From NCBI RefSeq assembly GCF_016785085.1, contig NZ_JAENHO010000011.1, positions 62,001-126,000 on the forward strand: 64,000 bases of DNA, read 5' to 3'. The notes under the pieces are model-generated. The model ran no database searches and was not told the DNA's origin. It saw nothing but the letters and a program-made list of their open reading frames with translations. The stretch comes from Paractinoplanes lichenicola (GTDB lineage Bacteria > Actinomycetota > Actinomycetes > Mycobacteriales > Micromonosporaceae). The translations under genes and the position numbers were made by a program. Below are positions 1 to 8,258 of this stretch, piece by piece (position 1 is the first letter of the stretch; every line of letters starts with the position of its first letter).

Positions 1-1
1 C

Positions 2-874
2 CCGCCCTACCGTTTCGCCGGTCGCACCGCCGTCCTGACCGGCGCCGCCAGCGGCATCGGCGAACAGCTCGCGTACGGCCTGGCCGCGCGCGGCAGCCAC
101 CTGGTGCTGATCGACGTCGACGCCGCCCGCCTGGACCCTGTCGTCGCCCGCATCCGCGCCGCCCACCCGGCCCTCACCGTGACGTCGCTGGTAGCCGACC
201 TCGCCGACCGCGCGCAGGTGCTCTCGGTGGCGACCCAGGTGCTCGACGCCCACCCCACGATCGGCCTGCTGATCAACAACGCCGGCATCGCCCTGGGCGG
301 CCGCTTCGACCAGGTCACGACGGACGAGTTCGAGACCGTCATGAACGTCAACTTCCGCGCCCCCATGCTGCTGACCCACGCCCTGCTCCCCGCCCTGGCC
401 CCCGGCGCCCACCTCGTCAACGTGTCCAGCCTGTTCGGCCTCATCGCCCCGTACGGCCAAAGCGCCTACGCGGCCTCGAAGTTCGCCCTGCGCGGCCTGA
501 GCCAGGTGCTGCACGCCGAACTGGCCGACAACGGCGTGGGCGTCACCACCGTCCACCCCGGCGGCATCCGCACCCGGATCGCCTCCAGCGCCCACATCGG
601 CAGCGGCGTGCCCCCGTCCGAGGTGGAACCCCACCAGCGCGCCTTCGCGGCCCTGCTCACCTACCCGCCCGAGAAGGCCGCCACCCAGATCCTCGACGCC
701 GTGACCCGCCGCAAGGCCCGCCTGCTGATCGCCGCCAGCGCCAAACTCCCCGACCTGCTGGCCCGCCTGGCCCCGGTCGCCCACACCGGAATCCTGCGCG
801 CCCTCACCAACGCCGCCACCCGCTCCCGCCCCACGAGACGCCCACCGGCAACCCACAACACCGCACGCGACTGA
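2..874 (+). CDS. SDR-family oxidoreductase (5' end outside window)
   Basis: Short-chain dehydrogenase/reductase of about 260 residues or more, NAD(P)-dependent by family. The reading frame is already open at base 2 and contains the Rossmann motif TGAASGIG within the first 20 visible codons, so only the first few residues are off the left edge. Further family landmarks follow in order: LLINNAGIALGG (structural NNAG), VNVSSLFG (catalytic Ser) and YAASKFALRG (catalytic Tyr and Lys). All catalytic residues are present, so the enzyme is probably active. The C-terminal tail is rich in Pro, Thr and Arg. The substrate cannot be told from sequence; many actinobacterial homologues are annotated only as SDR family NAD(P)-dependent oxidoreductase. 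Confidence 0.9.
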   Translation, partial: PPYRFAGRTAVLTGAASGIGEQLAYGLAARGSHLVLIDVDAARLDPVVARIRAAHPALTVTSLVADLADRAQVLSVATQVLDAHPTIGLLINNAGIALGGRFDQVTTDEFETVMNVNFRAPMLLTHALLPALAPGAHLVNVSSLFGLIAPYGQSAYAASKFALRGLSQVLHAELADNGVGVTTVHPGGIRTRIASSAHIGSGVPPSEVEPHQRAFAALLTYPPEKAATQILDAVTRRKARLLIAASAKLPDLLARLAPVAHTGILRALTNAATRSRPTRRPPATHNTARD

Positions 875-950
875 CAAGCCGCCGCCCGACGCGCCGCTGT
901 CACCCGGCGACACCGCGCCGCCCACGCCCCCGACGAACTCGCCGCCCGGG

Positions 951-1289
951 TCAAGCCGGTGCTCGAAGCCCCGGCCGCTCCAGCACCACAAGAGTCAGGT
1001 CCTCAACGGCCCGCGTAGTGTGTTCCTCTCCTGCGGCCCACCATACGGCTTGCCCGGTGACAACCCGGTGCCAAGAGCCGTCACCGCCGCACACTTCTCC
1101 GCTGCCCGCCGTGACCAGCATCACCTGCTCGACCGGGGCCGGATGACGCCCGATCTCGCCGCCCGCCGCCACCCGCAGCACCGTGACCGCCAGCTCATCG
1201 GCCCGCACCACGGCCTTGGCCGTCAGACCCCGGCTCCCGTACGCCTCGATGCCCCGGCTCGTCTCCGGCCCGAAGCCGACAATCTCCAC
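951..1289 (-). CDS. small cupin-domain protein
   Basis: About 112 residues with a single cupin barrel: G-x-x-G-R-H near residue 47, EQVMLVTAGSGEV in the middle and a C-terminal AGEEHTTRA segment that could supply a metal-binding Glu and His. I chose the GTG at 1289 (VEIVGFGPE) because a GGGGAGG Shine-Dalgarno lies 8 nt before it; a GTG at 1298 sits directly on that sequence and is too close. Function beyond a probable metal-binding sensor or enzyme fold is unknown. It is followed on the same strand by nothing and is preceded, 11 bp away, by the membrane protein gene that ends at 1310, so the two may be cotranscribed. Confidence 0.75.
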   Translation of the reverse strand: MEIVGFGPETSRGIEAYGSRGLTAKAVVRADELAVTVLRVAAGGEIGRHPAPVEQVMLVTAGSGEVCGGDGSWHRVVTGQAVWWAAGEEHTTRAVEDLTLVVLERPGLRAPA

Positions 1290-1309
1290 CGCGCCCACCC
1301 TCCCCGTTC

Positions 1310-1924
1310 TCAGCCCGGGCGACGCTCGCCGCCCGCCTCGGTCAGGCCGTCGACGAGCAGCTCCGCCTCGTCCGCCGAGATGGTCATCGTGGTGCTGAGC
1401 AGCTCGACCGCCTGCTCGCGCTGCCCGGCTTCCACGAGGGCCGCGATCCGGAGCCAGGCGTACGCATCGGCCATCGCGTCATGACCGAGGGAGAGGCCGT
1501 CCGGCGGCTCAGTCGCGTCCCCAGTCGACCCGTCCCCCGCCACGGCATCCGGGAACCCCGCGGCGAGCGGCGTACCAGGAGCATCGGAGCGCAGCGCGTC
1601 GGAAGCGGCGGACGCCCGGGAGGCGGCTTCGGGCGGGCTGGTGTCGGCGATCTGAGTGGCCGTTTCGCGCAGGCGGGCGTCGGCGATCTGAGTGGCCGCG
1701 TCCCGCAGGCGGGTGTCCGCGCTCGGCGACGCCGCGGCGGCGGCCCGCGCCTCCATCTCCCGCATCTGGGTTCCCAGCAGGTCCTGCCGGCCGCCCCGGC
1801 GGCGCAGAACCATCGTGATCACCGCGATGAGCAGGACCGCGACGACAAACCCCACCACCAGTTCCAGCAGGCTCGCGTCGGTGCCACCCGGGCTCATGCG
1901 ACCACGGCCGGCGGTTCCCACCAC
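1310..1924 (-). CDS. single-pass membrane protein, function unknown
   Basis: About 204 residues. An N-terminal hydrophobic helix (LLELVVGFVVAVLLIAVITM, about residues 19-38) is followed by basic residues, so the bulk should be cytoplasmic. The middle contains a tandem 12-residue repeat (RLRDAATQIAD / RLRETATQIAD), visible in the DNA as 36-bp copies at about 1643 and 1679. The C-terminal 55 residues (AMADAYAWLRIAALVEAGQREQAVELLSTTMTIS split by helices) look like a helical, L7/L12-like or TPR-like small domain. The GTG start at 1924 is supported by a TAGGAT -10 box 8 nt upstream, suggesting a leaderless message. Not recognised as a named family. Confidence 0.7.
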   Translation of the reverse strand: MVGTAGRGRMSPGGTDASLLELVVGFVVAVLLIAVITMVLRRRGGRQDLLGTQMREMEARAAAAASPSADTRLRDAATQIADARLRETATQIADTSPPEAASRASAASDALRSDAPGTPLAAGFPDAVAGDGSTGDATEPPDGLSLGHDAMADAYAWLRIAALVEAGQREQAVELLSTTMTISADEAELLVDGLTEAGGERRPG

Positions 1925-2010
1925 ATGCGGGCAATCCTAGTTCTGAGCACCCCGCTGAGGGGTAACCGCAGGCACTCCCTCATCCGCCGCGCCCTTCCTA
2001 CGCTCACCGA

Positions 2011-3153
2011 ATGGATCACTCCGGCTCGAAGCGCTGGCTAGTCCCCTCGGCAGCTCTGCTCTGGGGCTTGCAGTTCGCCCTGCTCAACCCGGCCCTGGCG
2101 ATCCTCCTGGTCGACGTCTTCCACGCCGGCGCCGCCCAGGTCGGCCTGGTGCTGGCGATCTACAACGCGAGCGGCTTCCTCGCCTCCCTGGCCCTGCCCG
2201 CGTACGCCGACCGCCGGCGCGACTACCTCGGCCCCATGCTCGCCTGCGCCGTCCTCACCCTCGCGCTGGCCGGCGCGCTCGCCCTGACCACGTCGCTGCC
2301 GGTTGCGGTGTGCGCCCTCGTCGCGTTCGGCGGCCCGGCCGGGGTCGGCAGCTCGCTGCTGTTCGCCCAGCTCAAGCACAGCGGAGCCGCCCCCGGCGAC
2401 GTCGTGCGGACCCGGGCCGTCGTCTCCTTCGCGTGGGTGGCCGGGCCCCCGCTGGCCACCCTGGTCATCGCCGCGTACGGGGCCCGCGCCGTGCTGGCCG
2501 TCCTGGCCGCGGTCGCCGTCCTGACCACCTTCACCACGGCCGCGATAGGCCGCCGCCCCCACCAGGCCGACGAGCCCGGCGAGAGCCCGCGCCCGGCGGG
2601 AGCCGGCCGCATCGCCACGATCCTGGTCGTCTTCACCGCCCTGCAGGCCACCAACAGCGCCGTCGTGGCGATCATGACCCTGTTCGTCACCGACCGGATG
2701 CACCTCGGCGTGACCTGGGCCGGAATCACCCTCGGCGTCGCCGCGGCGCTGGAGATCCCCGCCCTGCTGGCCATCGGCCGGTTGAGCCGCCGCTTCTCCT
2801 CGTCGTGGCTCATCGCCTCCGGCTGCCTCGCGGGCATCGCGTATTACACCGCCATGGCGTACGCGACCGGCCCGGCGATGCTGATCGGCCTGCAGCTGCT
2901 CAACGCCTGGTTCTTCGCCGCCGTCGCCGGCATCGGCCTGACCCTCTTCCAGGAGCTGATCCCACCCCCGGGCCTCGCCTCCGGCCTCTACGTCAACACC
3001 CGCCGCGTCGGCGCCATCGTCTCGGGCCCGATCATCAGCCTCGGCTCGTCGACCAGCCACGGCTACGGTGGCGTGTTCCTGCTCTGCGCCGTGCTCACCG
3101 CGGCCGCCTTGGCGACGCTCGCGGTTCAGCCCTTGACGGTGAGGAGTGGCTGA
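2011..3153 (+). CDS. MFS transporter (sugar-efflux type)
   Basis: A 380-residue integral membrane protein with about twelve hydrophobic helices, the size and layout of the major facilitator superfamily. The N-terminal half (WGLQFALLNPALAILLVDVF, then LVLAIYNASGF and a basic DRRRD loop between helices 2 and 3) resembles the SetA/SetB sugar-efflux branch rather than drug-antiporter branches; the substrate is therefore a guess. A TACGCT -10-like box ends 6 nt before the ATG, suggesting leaderless translation. The last 28 bp overlap the 3' end of the convergent rtcB gene, with no room for a separate terminator. Confidence 0.85.
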   Translation: MDHSGSKRWLVPSAALLWGLQFALLNPALAILLVDVFHAGAAQVGLVLAIYNASGFLASLALPAYADRRRDYLGPMLACAVLTLALAGALALTTSLPVAVCALVAFGGPAGVGSSLLFAQLKHSGAAPGDVVRTRAVVSFAWVAGPPLATLVIAAYGARAVLAVLAAVAVLTTFTTAAIGRRPHQADEPGESPRPAGAGRIATILVVFTALQATNSAVVAIMTLFVTDRMHLGVTWAGITLGVAAALEIPALLAIGRLSRRFSSSWLIASGCLAGIAYYTAMAYATGPAMLIGLQLLNAWFFAAVAGIGLTLFQELIPPPGLASGLYVNTRRVGAIVSGPIISLGSSTSHGYGGVFLLCAVLTAAALATLAVQPLTVRSG

Positions 3154-4580
3154 AGTTCCACCACCGGCTCGGCCACCCCGGCCGTGCGGAGGGTGTCGAC
3201 GACCGGCCCGACCTCCTTGTACGCCCAGGGCGCCTCCTGCTTGAGGTCGCGCCGCCAGGCCTCGAGGATGTCGCGCCGCCCGGTCACCGCCGGGTCGCGG
3301 TGGTTCAACGGCGTGACCACGCGGAACTCGCGCAGGAAGGCGTCGAGCTCGGCATCACTGCCCCGGGAGGCCGCGCCCCGGGGGATGCTGCGCCCGGCCC
3401 CGTGGCAGGCGCTCTGCAGGGAACGGGTGTTGCCGAGCCCGCGCAGCAGATAGCTCGGCGCGCCCATCGAGCCGGGCACGATGACCGGCTCGCCGAGCAG
3501 GTCCGGGGTCTCACCGCCGGCCGGGGTGGCGCCCTTGCGGTGCACGACCGTCCCGTCCGCGCCCGGCCACATCAGGTTGTGCGGGGCGTCGTAGATCAGT
3601 TGGGCGTCGAGCTCACCGGCGACCGCGGCCAGACCCGTACGCAGCATCGAGGCCAGGAAGAACCGGTTGCCCACGGCGAAGTTGGCCGCGTTGTTGAAGG
3701 TGGTCAGATAGCGGTCGGACTGCGGGCCGAGCAGCATCGGCAGGATCCGGTTCGCCGGCATCGGCACGGAACGGGGCCACGCGGCCCGGGCCAGGGCTTG
3801 GCCGGTGGCGTTCGCCTGATGGCCCAGCGACAGCGAGCCGCTGTGCACCATCAGCACCACCCGGCCGGGGCTCAACCCCCACTCGTACGCGGCCCGGCCG
3901 TCGAGAATCGCCGAGACGTACTGCAACTCGGCGAAGTGGTTGCCGCCGCCGACGCTGCCGATGATGCTGTCGTAGCTCGTCCCGCCGCCGCTCTCGATCC
4001 AGTCGCCGAAGTCGGCTGCGGACTCGGCCGGGTAGCCCGCCGAGTGCAGCCGCTCATCAGCCGACACACCCGCCGGTACGCCCTCGGCCAGCAGCCCCGG
4101 CAGCCCGTAGCGGAGCAACCCCTCCCGGTGGGCCGGGGTCAGGCCGATCCGGCGGCCGCCCTCGAAGAACAGGTGGCGCAGCCGCTGCTCGAGGCTGTCC
4201 AGATGCGGGCGCACCTGATCCACCGTCAGGGAGGTGGCCTCGACCCGCATCCCGCAGTTGATGTCGTTGCCGACCGCCTGCGGCACCAGGGCGCCGGTCG
4301 TCCGCAGCACCGTGCCGATCGGGATGCCCGCTCCCTTGTGGAAGTCGGGGGTGCACACCACCCGGTCGACGTGCGGCTCAGCGTCCAGCCCCGGGGTCGC
4401 CGCGGCCAGCGCCTCGAGCGTCTGCGCGGTCTGCAGGACGGTCAGCAATTCGTCGATCGCGGCCGGCTCGATCGGCACGCCGGGCCCGGCGCAGATCTCG
4501 ACCGGCACGTCGTACGGGTTGGGCAGCGTGAGCCAGGAGTCGCCGGTGCGTACGAGGCGACGGTCTTGCCGTGGGGACAC
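3126..4580 (-). CDS. rtcB: RtcB-family RNA ligase
   Basis: RtcB joins 2',3'-cyclic phosphate (or 3'-phosphate) and 5'-OH RNA ends using GTP and Mn2+, in tRNA and RNA repair. The 484 residues carry the diagnostic motifs: CTPDFHKGAGIPIGTV, VGNDINCGMR (metal-binding Asp and Cys), GGGNHFAELQ, VHSGSLSLGHQ, and CHGAGRSIPRGAA, which holds the His that is guanylylated in the family. Length matches bacterial RtcB. The start used is a GTG at 4580; an internal GTG at 4553 just before the conserved GDSWLTLPNPYDV block is an alternative. The gene lies 36 bp downstream of an alpha/beta hydrolase on the same strand. No archease or RtcA neighbour is present. Confidence 0.93.
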   Translation of the reverse strand: MSPRQDRRLVRTGDSWLTLPNPYDVPVEICAGPGVPIEPAAIDELLTVLQTAQTLEALAAATPGLDAEPHVDRVVCTPDFHKGAGIPIGTVLRTTGALVPQAVGNDINCGMRVEATSLTVDQVRPHLDSLEQRLRHLFFEGGRRIGLTPAHREGLLRYGLPGLLAEGVPAGVSADERLHSAGYPAESAADFGDWIESGGGTSYDSIIGSVGGGNHFAELQYVSAILDGRAAYEWGLSPGRVVLMVHSGSLSLGHQANATGQALARAAWPRSVPMPANRILPMLLGPQSDRYLTTFNNAANFAVGNRFFLASMLRTGLAAVAGELDAQLIYDAPHNLMWPGADGTVVHRKGATPAGGETPDLLGEPVIVPGSMGAPSYLLRGLGNTRSLQSACHGAGRSIPRGAASRGSDAELDAFLREFRVVTPLNHRDPAVTGRRDILEAWRRDLKQEAPWAYKEVGPVVDTLRTAGVAEPVVELQPLLTVKG

Positions 4581-4616
4581 GAGGACGAGGACCCTTTCTG
4601 GAGTGGCCCGGCCACT

Positions 4617-5459
4617 TTAGGCGTCCTGAACGCGTCCCGCGATCGCTTTTCCGGCGGCCTCGTGGAACAGCATCGTCACGTGGTTGGCCGCGATCCGTTC
4701 GGCGGTCAGCCGGGGCAGCCGGGCCTTTCCGATCTCGAGCCCGCGGTCGCTGATGAAGGGCTTGGCCGAGTCGTCGCCGTCGTGCTCGGCCAGGATCACG
4801 TGGACGGGCACGTCGAGGCTCGCGAGCTGCGGCAGCGTCGGCGCCCCGGCCAGGGTGTCGACGGCGTCGTCGATCAGCCGGGGCAGGTCGACGCGGGGGC
4901 GGCCGGCCTCGTCGAGCAGGTACGCCGCCCACTGCTCGAGCCGCGGGCGCAGGTCGGGGCGCAGCGCGACGGCCCGGCCCTCCACCTGGTCGACGAATGT
5001 CGAGGCGTCGGGGAACGTACGGGTCAGCGGCCGCGTCCACAGGGTCCACAGCGCCCGCACGATCGGGCGCCGGGTGGTCCACCGGGGCTCGGGCAGCACC
5101 CCGCCGTCGAGCAGCACCAACGCCCGTACGCGGTCGGCCAGCTTCGCCGCGACCAGGGGCGCGAGGTAGCCGCCCATCGAGTGCCCGACGAGGATGACGT
5201 CGTCGAGCCCGCACTCGTCGGCCACCCGCACCACCTCGGCGGCATGCCCGGCCAGGCCGGGGGCTGCTCTGGTGCTCATCGAGCCACCGCGGCCGGGCAG
5301 ATCGGGGGCGATCACCCGGGTGTCCGGCAACGAGGACGCGAGTGCCCGCCACACCTCCGAGGTGTTGGTCAGCCCGTGCAGGGCCAGCACGGCCGGCCCG
5401 GTCGCCTCGGGGTTCCAGTCGGCACACGTCAGCCCGGCGATCTCGCGGCGTTCGGTCAC
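4617..5459 (-). CDS. alpha/beta-fold hydrolase
   Basis: About 280 residues with the alpha/beta hydrolase layout: oxyanion region ALHGLTNTSEVW, PDLPGRGGS, nucleophile elbow GHSMGGYLAP, an acidic residue in LAEHDGDD and a C-terminal ANHVTMLFHE that supplies the catalytic His. Nucleophile, acid and His are all present. The GTG at 5459 (VTERREIAG) is preferred over one at 5486: a TAGGGT -10 box ends 8 nt before it, which fits a leaderless transcript, and the family homology begins there. Substrate unknown. It probably heads a transcript that continues into rtcB. Confidence 0.85.
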   Translation of the reverse strand: MTERREIAGLTCADWNPEATGPAVLALHGLTNTSEVWRALASSLPDTRVIAPDLPGRGGSMSTRAAPGLAGHAAEVVRVADECGLDDVILVGHSMGGYLAPLVAAKLADRVRALVLLDGGVLPEPRWTTRRPIVRALWTLWTRPLTRTFPDASTFVDQVEGRAVALRPDLRPRLEQWAAYLLDEAGRPRVDLPRLIDDAVDTLAGAPTLPQLASLDVPVHVILAEHDGDDSAKPFISDRGLEIGKARLPRLTAERIAANHVTMLFHEAAGKAIAGRVQDA

Positions 5460-5512
5460 GCGGGCGACCCTACTGCCCGCACGCACGCACGAGGTTTCCG
5501 GGAGCTGTCTTT

Positions 5513-5535
5513 TCCGGACGCACTCCGTCCGGAAT
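5513..5535. promoter_or_regulatory. inverted repeat, possible operator
   Basis: TTCCGGAC and GTCCGGAA are perfect 8-bp inverted arms separated by 7 bp. The site sits 54 bp upstream of the alpha/beta hydrolase start on the minus strand and about 18 bp upstream of an ATG stub (5554) on the plus strand, so it is placed like an operator. The regulator is unknown. Confidence 0.4.
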
Positions 5536-5566
5536 GGCCCCTACGGTGAGGCGATGACCGACATGA

Positions 5567-5854
5567 TCAAGCAGCGACGGTCAGGCGGATGGTGACGGTG
5601 TCACCGATGTCGAGGCCTTCGCTGCGGCGGACGGCGGCCTTGAGCGGCACGATGTAGCCGCCGTTCTTGGGCCAGAGCGACGTGGTGAACTCGGCCCGGC
5701 CCACGTGCACGGTCACCGGGATCATTCCCCACCCGTACGTGACCAGGGCCGCGGCCGATTCGATGGCGGCGCACTCCGGCTCGGGCACGGCGACGAAGTG
5801 ATGCGGTGCGGGGCCGCGCCAGTAGTAGATCTCCCCCGAGAACTCCAGCTCCAT
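5567..5854 (-). CDS. DUF1905 domain protein
   Basis: A 95-residue protein that matches DUF1905 throughout: FSGEIYYWRGPAPHHFVAVP at the N-terminus, VTYGWGMIPVTVHVGRAEFTTSL in two conserved blocks, and a C-terminal GGYIVPLKAAVRRSEGLDIGD. The fold is a small beta barrel of unknown function; some larger homologues are fused to a YdeI/OmpD-associated domain, which is absent here. Its own promoter must lie between 5855 and 5918, shared divergently with the next gene. Confidence 0.85.
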   Translation of the reverse strand: MELEFSGEIYYWRGPAPHHFVAVPEPECAAIESAAALVTYGWGMIPVTVHVGRAEFTTSLWPKNGGYIVPLKAAVRRSEGLDIGDTVTIRLTVAA

Positions 5855-5918
5855 GGCGACACCTTAGAACCCCGGCCAAAGTCCTCAGCCGTCCTCGGCG
5901 CCGGCCGATGGTTCCGCC

Positions 5919-6521
5919 ATGTCTCTTCGTTCACGTCAGCTGGCCGCGCAGCGCATCAAGCCGGGCCGGCCCCGTCCGTACACGGTCTTCGGCCTGGTCA
6001 CCGCGGACGCCGCGGGCCGGTCGCAGCTGCTGGTCGCCGGCGTGGCCGAGGGGTTCGTCGGCTGGGTGGACACGACCGAGTTCTCGGGCGACGGCCGGTA
6101 CGAGCGCTTCGCGCATCAGGTCCGGGCCCTCTCGGTGGAAGCGGCCGAGGCGGATGCGCACGCCTACGTGGCGGCGCAGCAGGCGGGGCCGGAGTTCACG
6201 GCCTGGCAGCCGGCGGACCAGGAGCTGTACAACGAGGTGGTCTACCGCCGGCTCACCCCGAGAGCCCGCGCCATCTTCGCGGTTCTGGCCGCCCAGCCGG
6301 GGACGCCGTTCAGCGGCGAGCGGCTCGCCGCGCTGACCGGGATGAAGAACCTCAACAGCGTGGCCGGCTCGCTGTCGTGGCCCCGCACCTACTGCGGCGA
6401 GGCGGGCCGGATCCAGTGCTGGTGGTTCACCGACGGCGCGCGCACGGAGTATTCGTTCGACGTCGTGCACGCCGAGCTGTTTCTGACCGCCGCCGGCGCA
6501 CGGCTGGCCCTGGCCGCGTGA
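5919..6521 (+). CDS. conserved hypothetical protein with winged-helix-like C-terminal half
   Basis: 200 residues, soluble, no signal peptide. The N-terminal 60 residues form a beta-rich segment (YTVFGLVTADAAGRSQLLVAGV). The C-terminal half begins LTPRARAIFAVLAAQPGTPF and continues SGERLAALTGMKNLNSVAGSLS, which reads like the helices of a winged-helix domain, ending in a short beta hairpin containing QCWWF. I do not recognise a named family with certainty. GC3 and codon use match neighbours. It has no clear Shine-Dalgarno, and it diverges from the DUF1905 gene with a 64-bp gap. Confidence 0.7.
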   Translation: MSLRSRQLAAQRIKPGRPRPYTVFGLVTADAAGRSQLLVAGVAEGFVGWVDTTEFSGDGRYERFAHQVRALSVEAAEADAHAYVAAQQAGPEFTAWQPADQELYNEVVYRRLTPRARAIFAVLAAQPGTPFSGERLAALTGMKNLNSVAGSLSWPRTYCGEAGRIQCWWFTDGARTEYSFDVVHAELFLTAAGARLALAA

Positions 6522-6591
6522 GGGTTGCCCGAAGGGGCACGCTTTTTCGTCACATATTGACGTACGTAAATCAGTCGGGTTTGTTAACACT

Positions 6592-8028
6592 ATGACGATC
6601 CGGCGGCTGGCAGTCGTGGTGGTTCTGGCCTCGACGGCACTTGTGCAGGTGCAGACGGCGAGCGCGGCCCAGGCCGCCACGATCTGCAATCGCTATTGCG
6701 ACGGCCGGGACGCGGGGCTGGCCCCAGCGGACCGGGTCCCGGTCAGCACGACGCTCTACGGGCGGTCGTTCAAGCTGCACGTCAACGACACCGACGCGAT
6801 GGCCTGGGGTTCCGTCGAGAACGGGCAGGCCGGCGACGAGGTGTGGCTGGACCGCTCGTTCGACGGCGGGCGCGGCTGGGGTGACAACAGCCGGCTCGGG
6901 GCCACCAGGACTCCCGCCGGGTCGGCCGGATGGCGTACGGGGCAATTCAACGTCGACGACTGGGGAAGCAACGGCGTCGGGGTGCTGCGGGCCTGCGGCA
7001 AAGCCGGGGACCGGCCCGAGATCGTGTGCACCGCGTGGGCGCGCAGCAACTGGAACGCGTGGGACCGGCGTACGGCGGCCGCCACCGCGTTGATGATGCG
7101 GTTCGACCGCGGAACCGGGCTCTTCGACACCAACGGCTGGTGGACCGGCGCCAATGCCTTGACCGCGATCGTCGACAACATCAAGCGCAGCGGGATGCGC
7201 AGCTATCAATACGCGATCGCATCCACGTATGACAAGAATGTGAACGCGCGGCAGGGCCAGTTCCGCAACGAGTTCCTCGACGACACCGGCTGGTGGGGCC
7301 TGGCCTGGGTGAACGCGTACGACGTGACGGGCGACAGCCGCTATTTGAACACCGCCCGCGCCGACGCCGACTGGATGCACAGCTATTGGGACACGCGCTG
7401 CGGCGGCGGCATCTATTGGAAGACCGATCGGGCCAGCAAGAACGCCATTCAGAACAGCCTCTACATTCAGCTCAACGCCGCTCTGAGCCAGCGGATCGGC
7501 GGCGACACCGTCTATCGGCAGCGCGCGCAGGCCGGCTGGGCCTGGTTCAAGACGACCGGCATGCTCAACAGCGAGAACCTGGTCAACGACGGCATCAACA
7601 TGACCACGTGCCGCAACAACGGGGACGTGACCTGGACGTACAACCAGGGGGTGCTGATCAACGCGCTGGTCCAGCTGAACAAGCTGACCGGGGACGCGGA
7701 CGCCCTGGCCACCGCCCGGCGGATCGGCGACGCGCTCACGGCCAGCGGTTATCTGTCGCCGGGCGGGATCATGCGCGAGCCCAACGAGCCCGACACGTGC
7801 GCGGGCGACGGGGTGTCGTTCAAGGGCGCCGCCGTACGGGGTCTGGGTGCGCTCAACGCCGCGACCGGGGGCGCGTACAACGCCTACCTGCAGCGCAACG
7901 CCGACAGCGCCTACGCCAACGACCGCAACAGCATCGACGCGTACGGGTCGCACTGGGCCGGGCCGTGGCGCAGCACCAACCACAGCTGCCAGCACAGCGC
8001 GCTGGATTTGTTGAACGCCGCGCCGTAG
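6592..8028 (+). CDS. secreted GH76 glycoside hydrolase (alpha-1,6-mannanase type)
   Basis: 478 residues. A signal peptide with Arg at positions 3-4 and a cleavage region around ASAAQA (about residues 23-29) sends it out of the cell. The catalytic pair typical of GH76 endo-alpha-1,6-mannanases is seen as D230-D231 in FLDDTGWWGLAW. Other family marks are WTGANALTAIVD, GGGIYWKTD, and WTYNQGVLINALVQL. The first about 130 residues, before the (alpha/alpha)6 barrel, form an extra beta-like module with two Cys pairs. It probably degrades fungal or actinobacterial mannan. The TAG stop at 8026-8028 overlaps the outer end of a repeat element, so the last codons may be insertion-derived. Confidence 0.88.
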   Translation: MTIRRLAVVVVLASTALVQVQTASAAQAATICNRYCDGRDAGLAPADRVPVSTTLYGRSFKLHVNDTDAMAWGSVENGQAGDEVWLDRSFDGGRGWGDNSRLGATRTPAGSAGWRTGQFNVDDWGSNGVGVLRACGKAGDRPEIVCTAWARSNWNAWDRRTAAATALMMRFDRGTGLFDTNGWWTGANALTAIVDNIKRSGMRSYQYAIASTYDKNVNARQGQFRNEFLDDTGWWGLAWVNAYDVTGDSRYLNTARADADWMHSYWDTRCGGGIYWKTDRASKNAIQNSLYIQLNAALSQRIGGDTVYRQRAQAGWAWFKTTGMLNSENLVNDGINMTTCRNNGDVTWTYNQGVLINALVQLNKLTGDADALATARRIGDALTASGYLSPGGIMREPNEPDTCAGDGVSFKGAAVRGLGALNAATGGAYNAYLQRNADSAYANDRNSIDAYGSHWAGPWRSTNHSCQHSALDLLNAAP

Positions 8029-8189
8029 GCCTGTTTCATAACTGGGGTGGGAGCGAGGCCGGGTCCAGATTTCGTCTGGTGGTGGCCCGCGGAAGCCTGG
8101 CTCCCGGTGTTGGAACCTGGCTTCCGCGGGACGCCGCCAGGCGGGATCTGGGCTCTGCCGCAGCCCCGCCTCAGTTATGAAACAGGCCT
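8027..8189. repeat. palindromic element, copy A (MITE-like), 163 bp
   Basis: Perfect 17-bp terminal inverted repeats AGGCCTGTTTCATAACT (8027-8043) and its reverse complement (8173-8189) bound an interior that is itself one long imperfect hairpin: CCAGATTTCGTCTGG against CCAGGCGGGATCTGG, then GCGGAAGCCTGG against CCTGGCTTCCGC, around a loop near 8110. The interior is nearly identical, in opposite orientation, to the element at 33322-33488. It has no coding capacity. It begins at the GH76 stop codon and could act as a transcription terminator. Confidence 0.85.
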
Positions 8190-8258
8190 TCGCTCGTTAG
8201 GCGTATGACAAATCCGATATGGCCTGCCGGACACCTCAGGACACATAGGCTCTCGACT

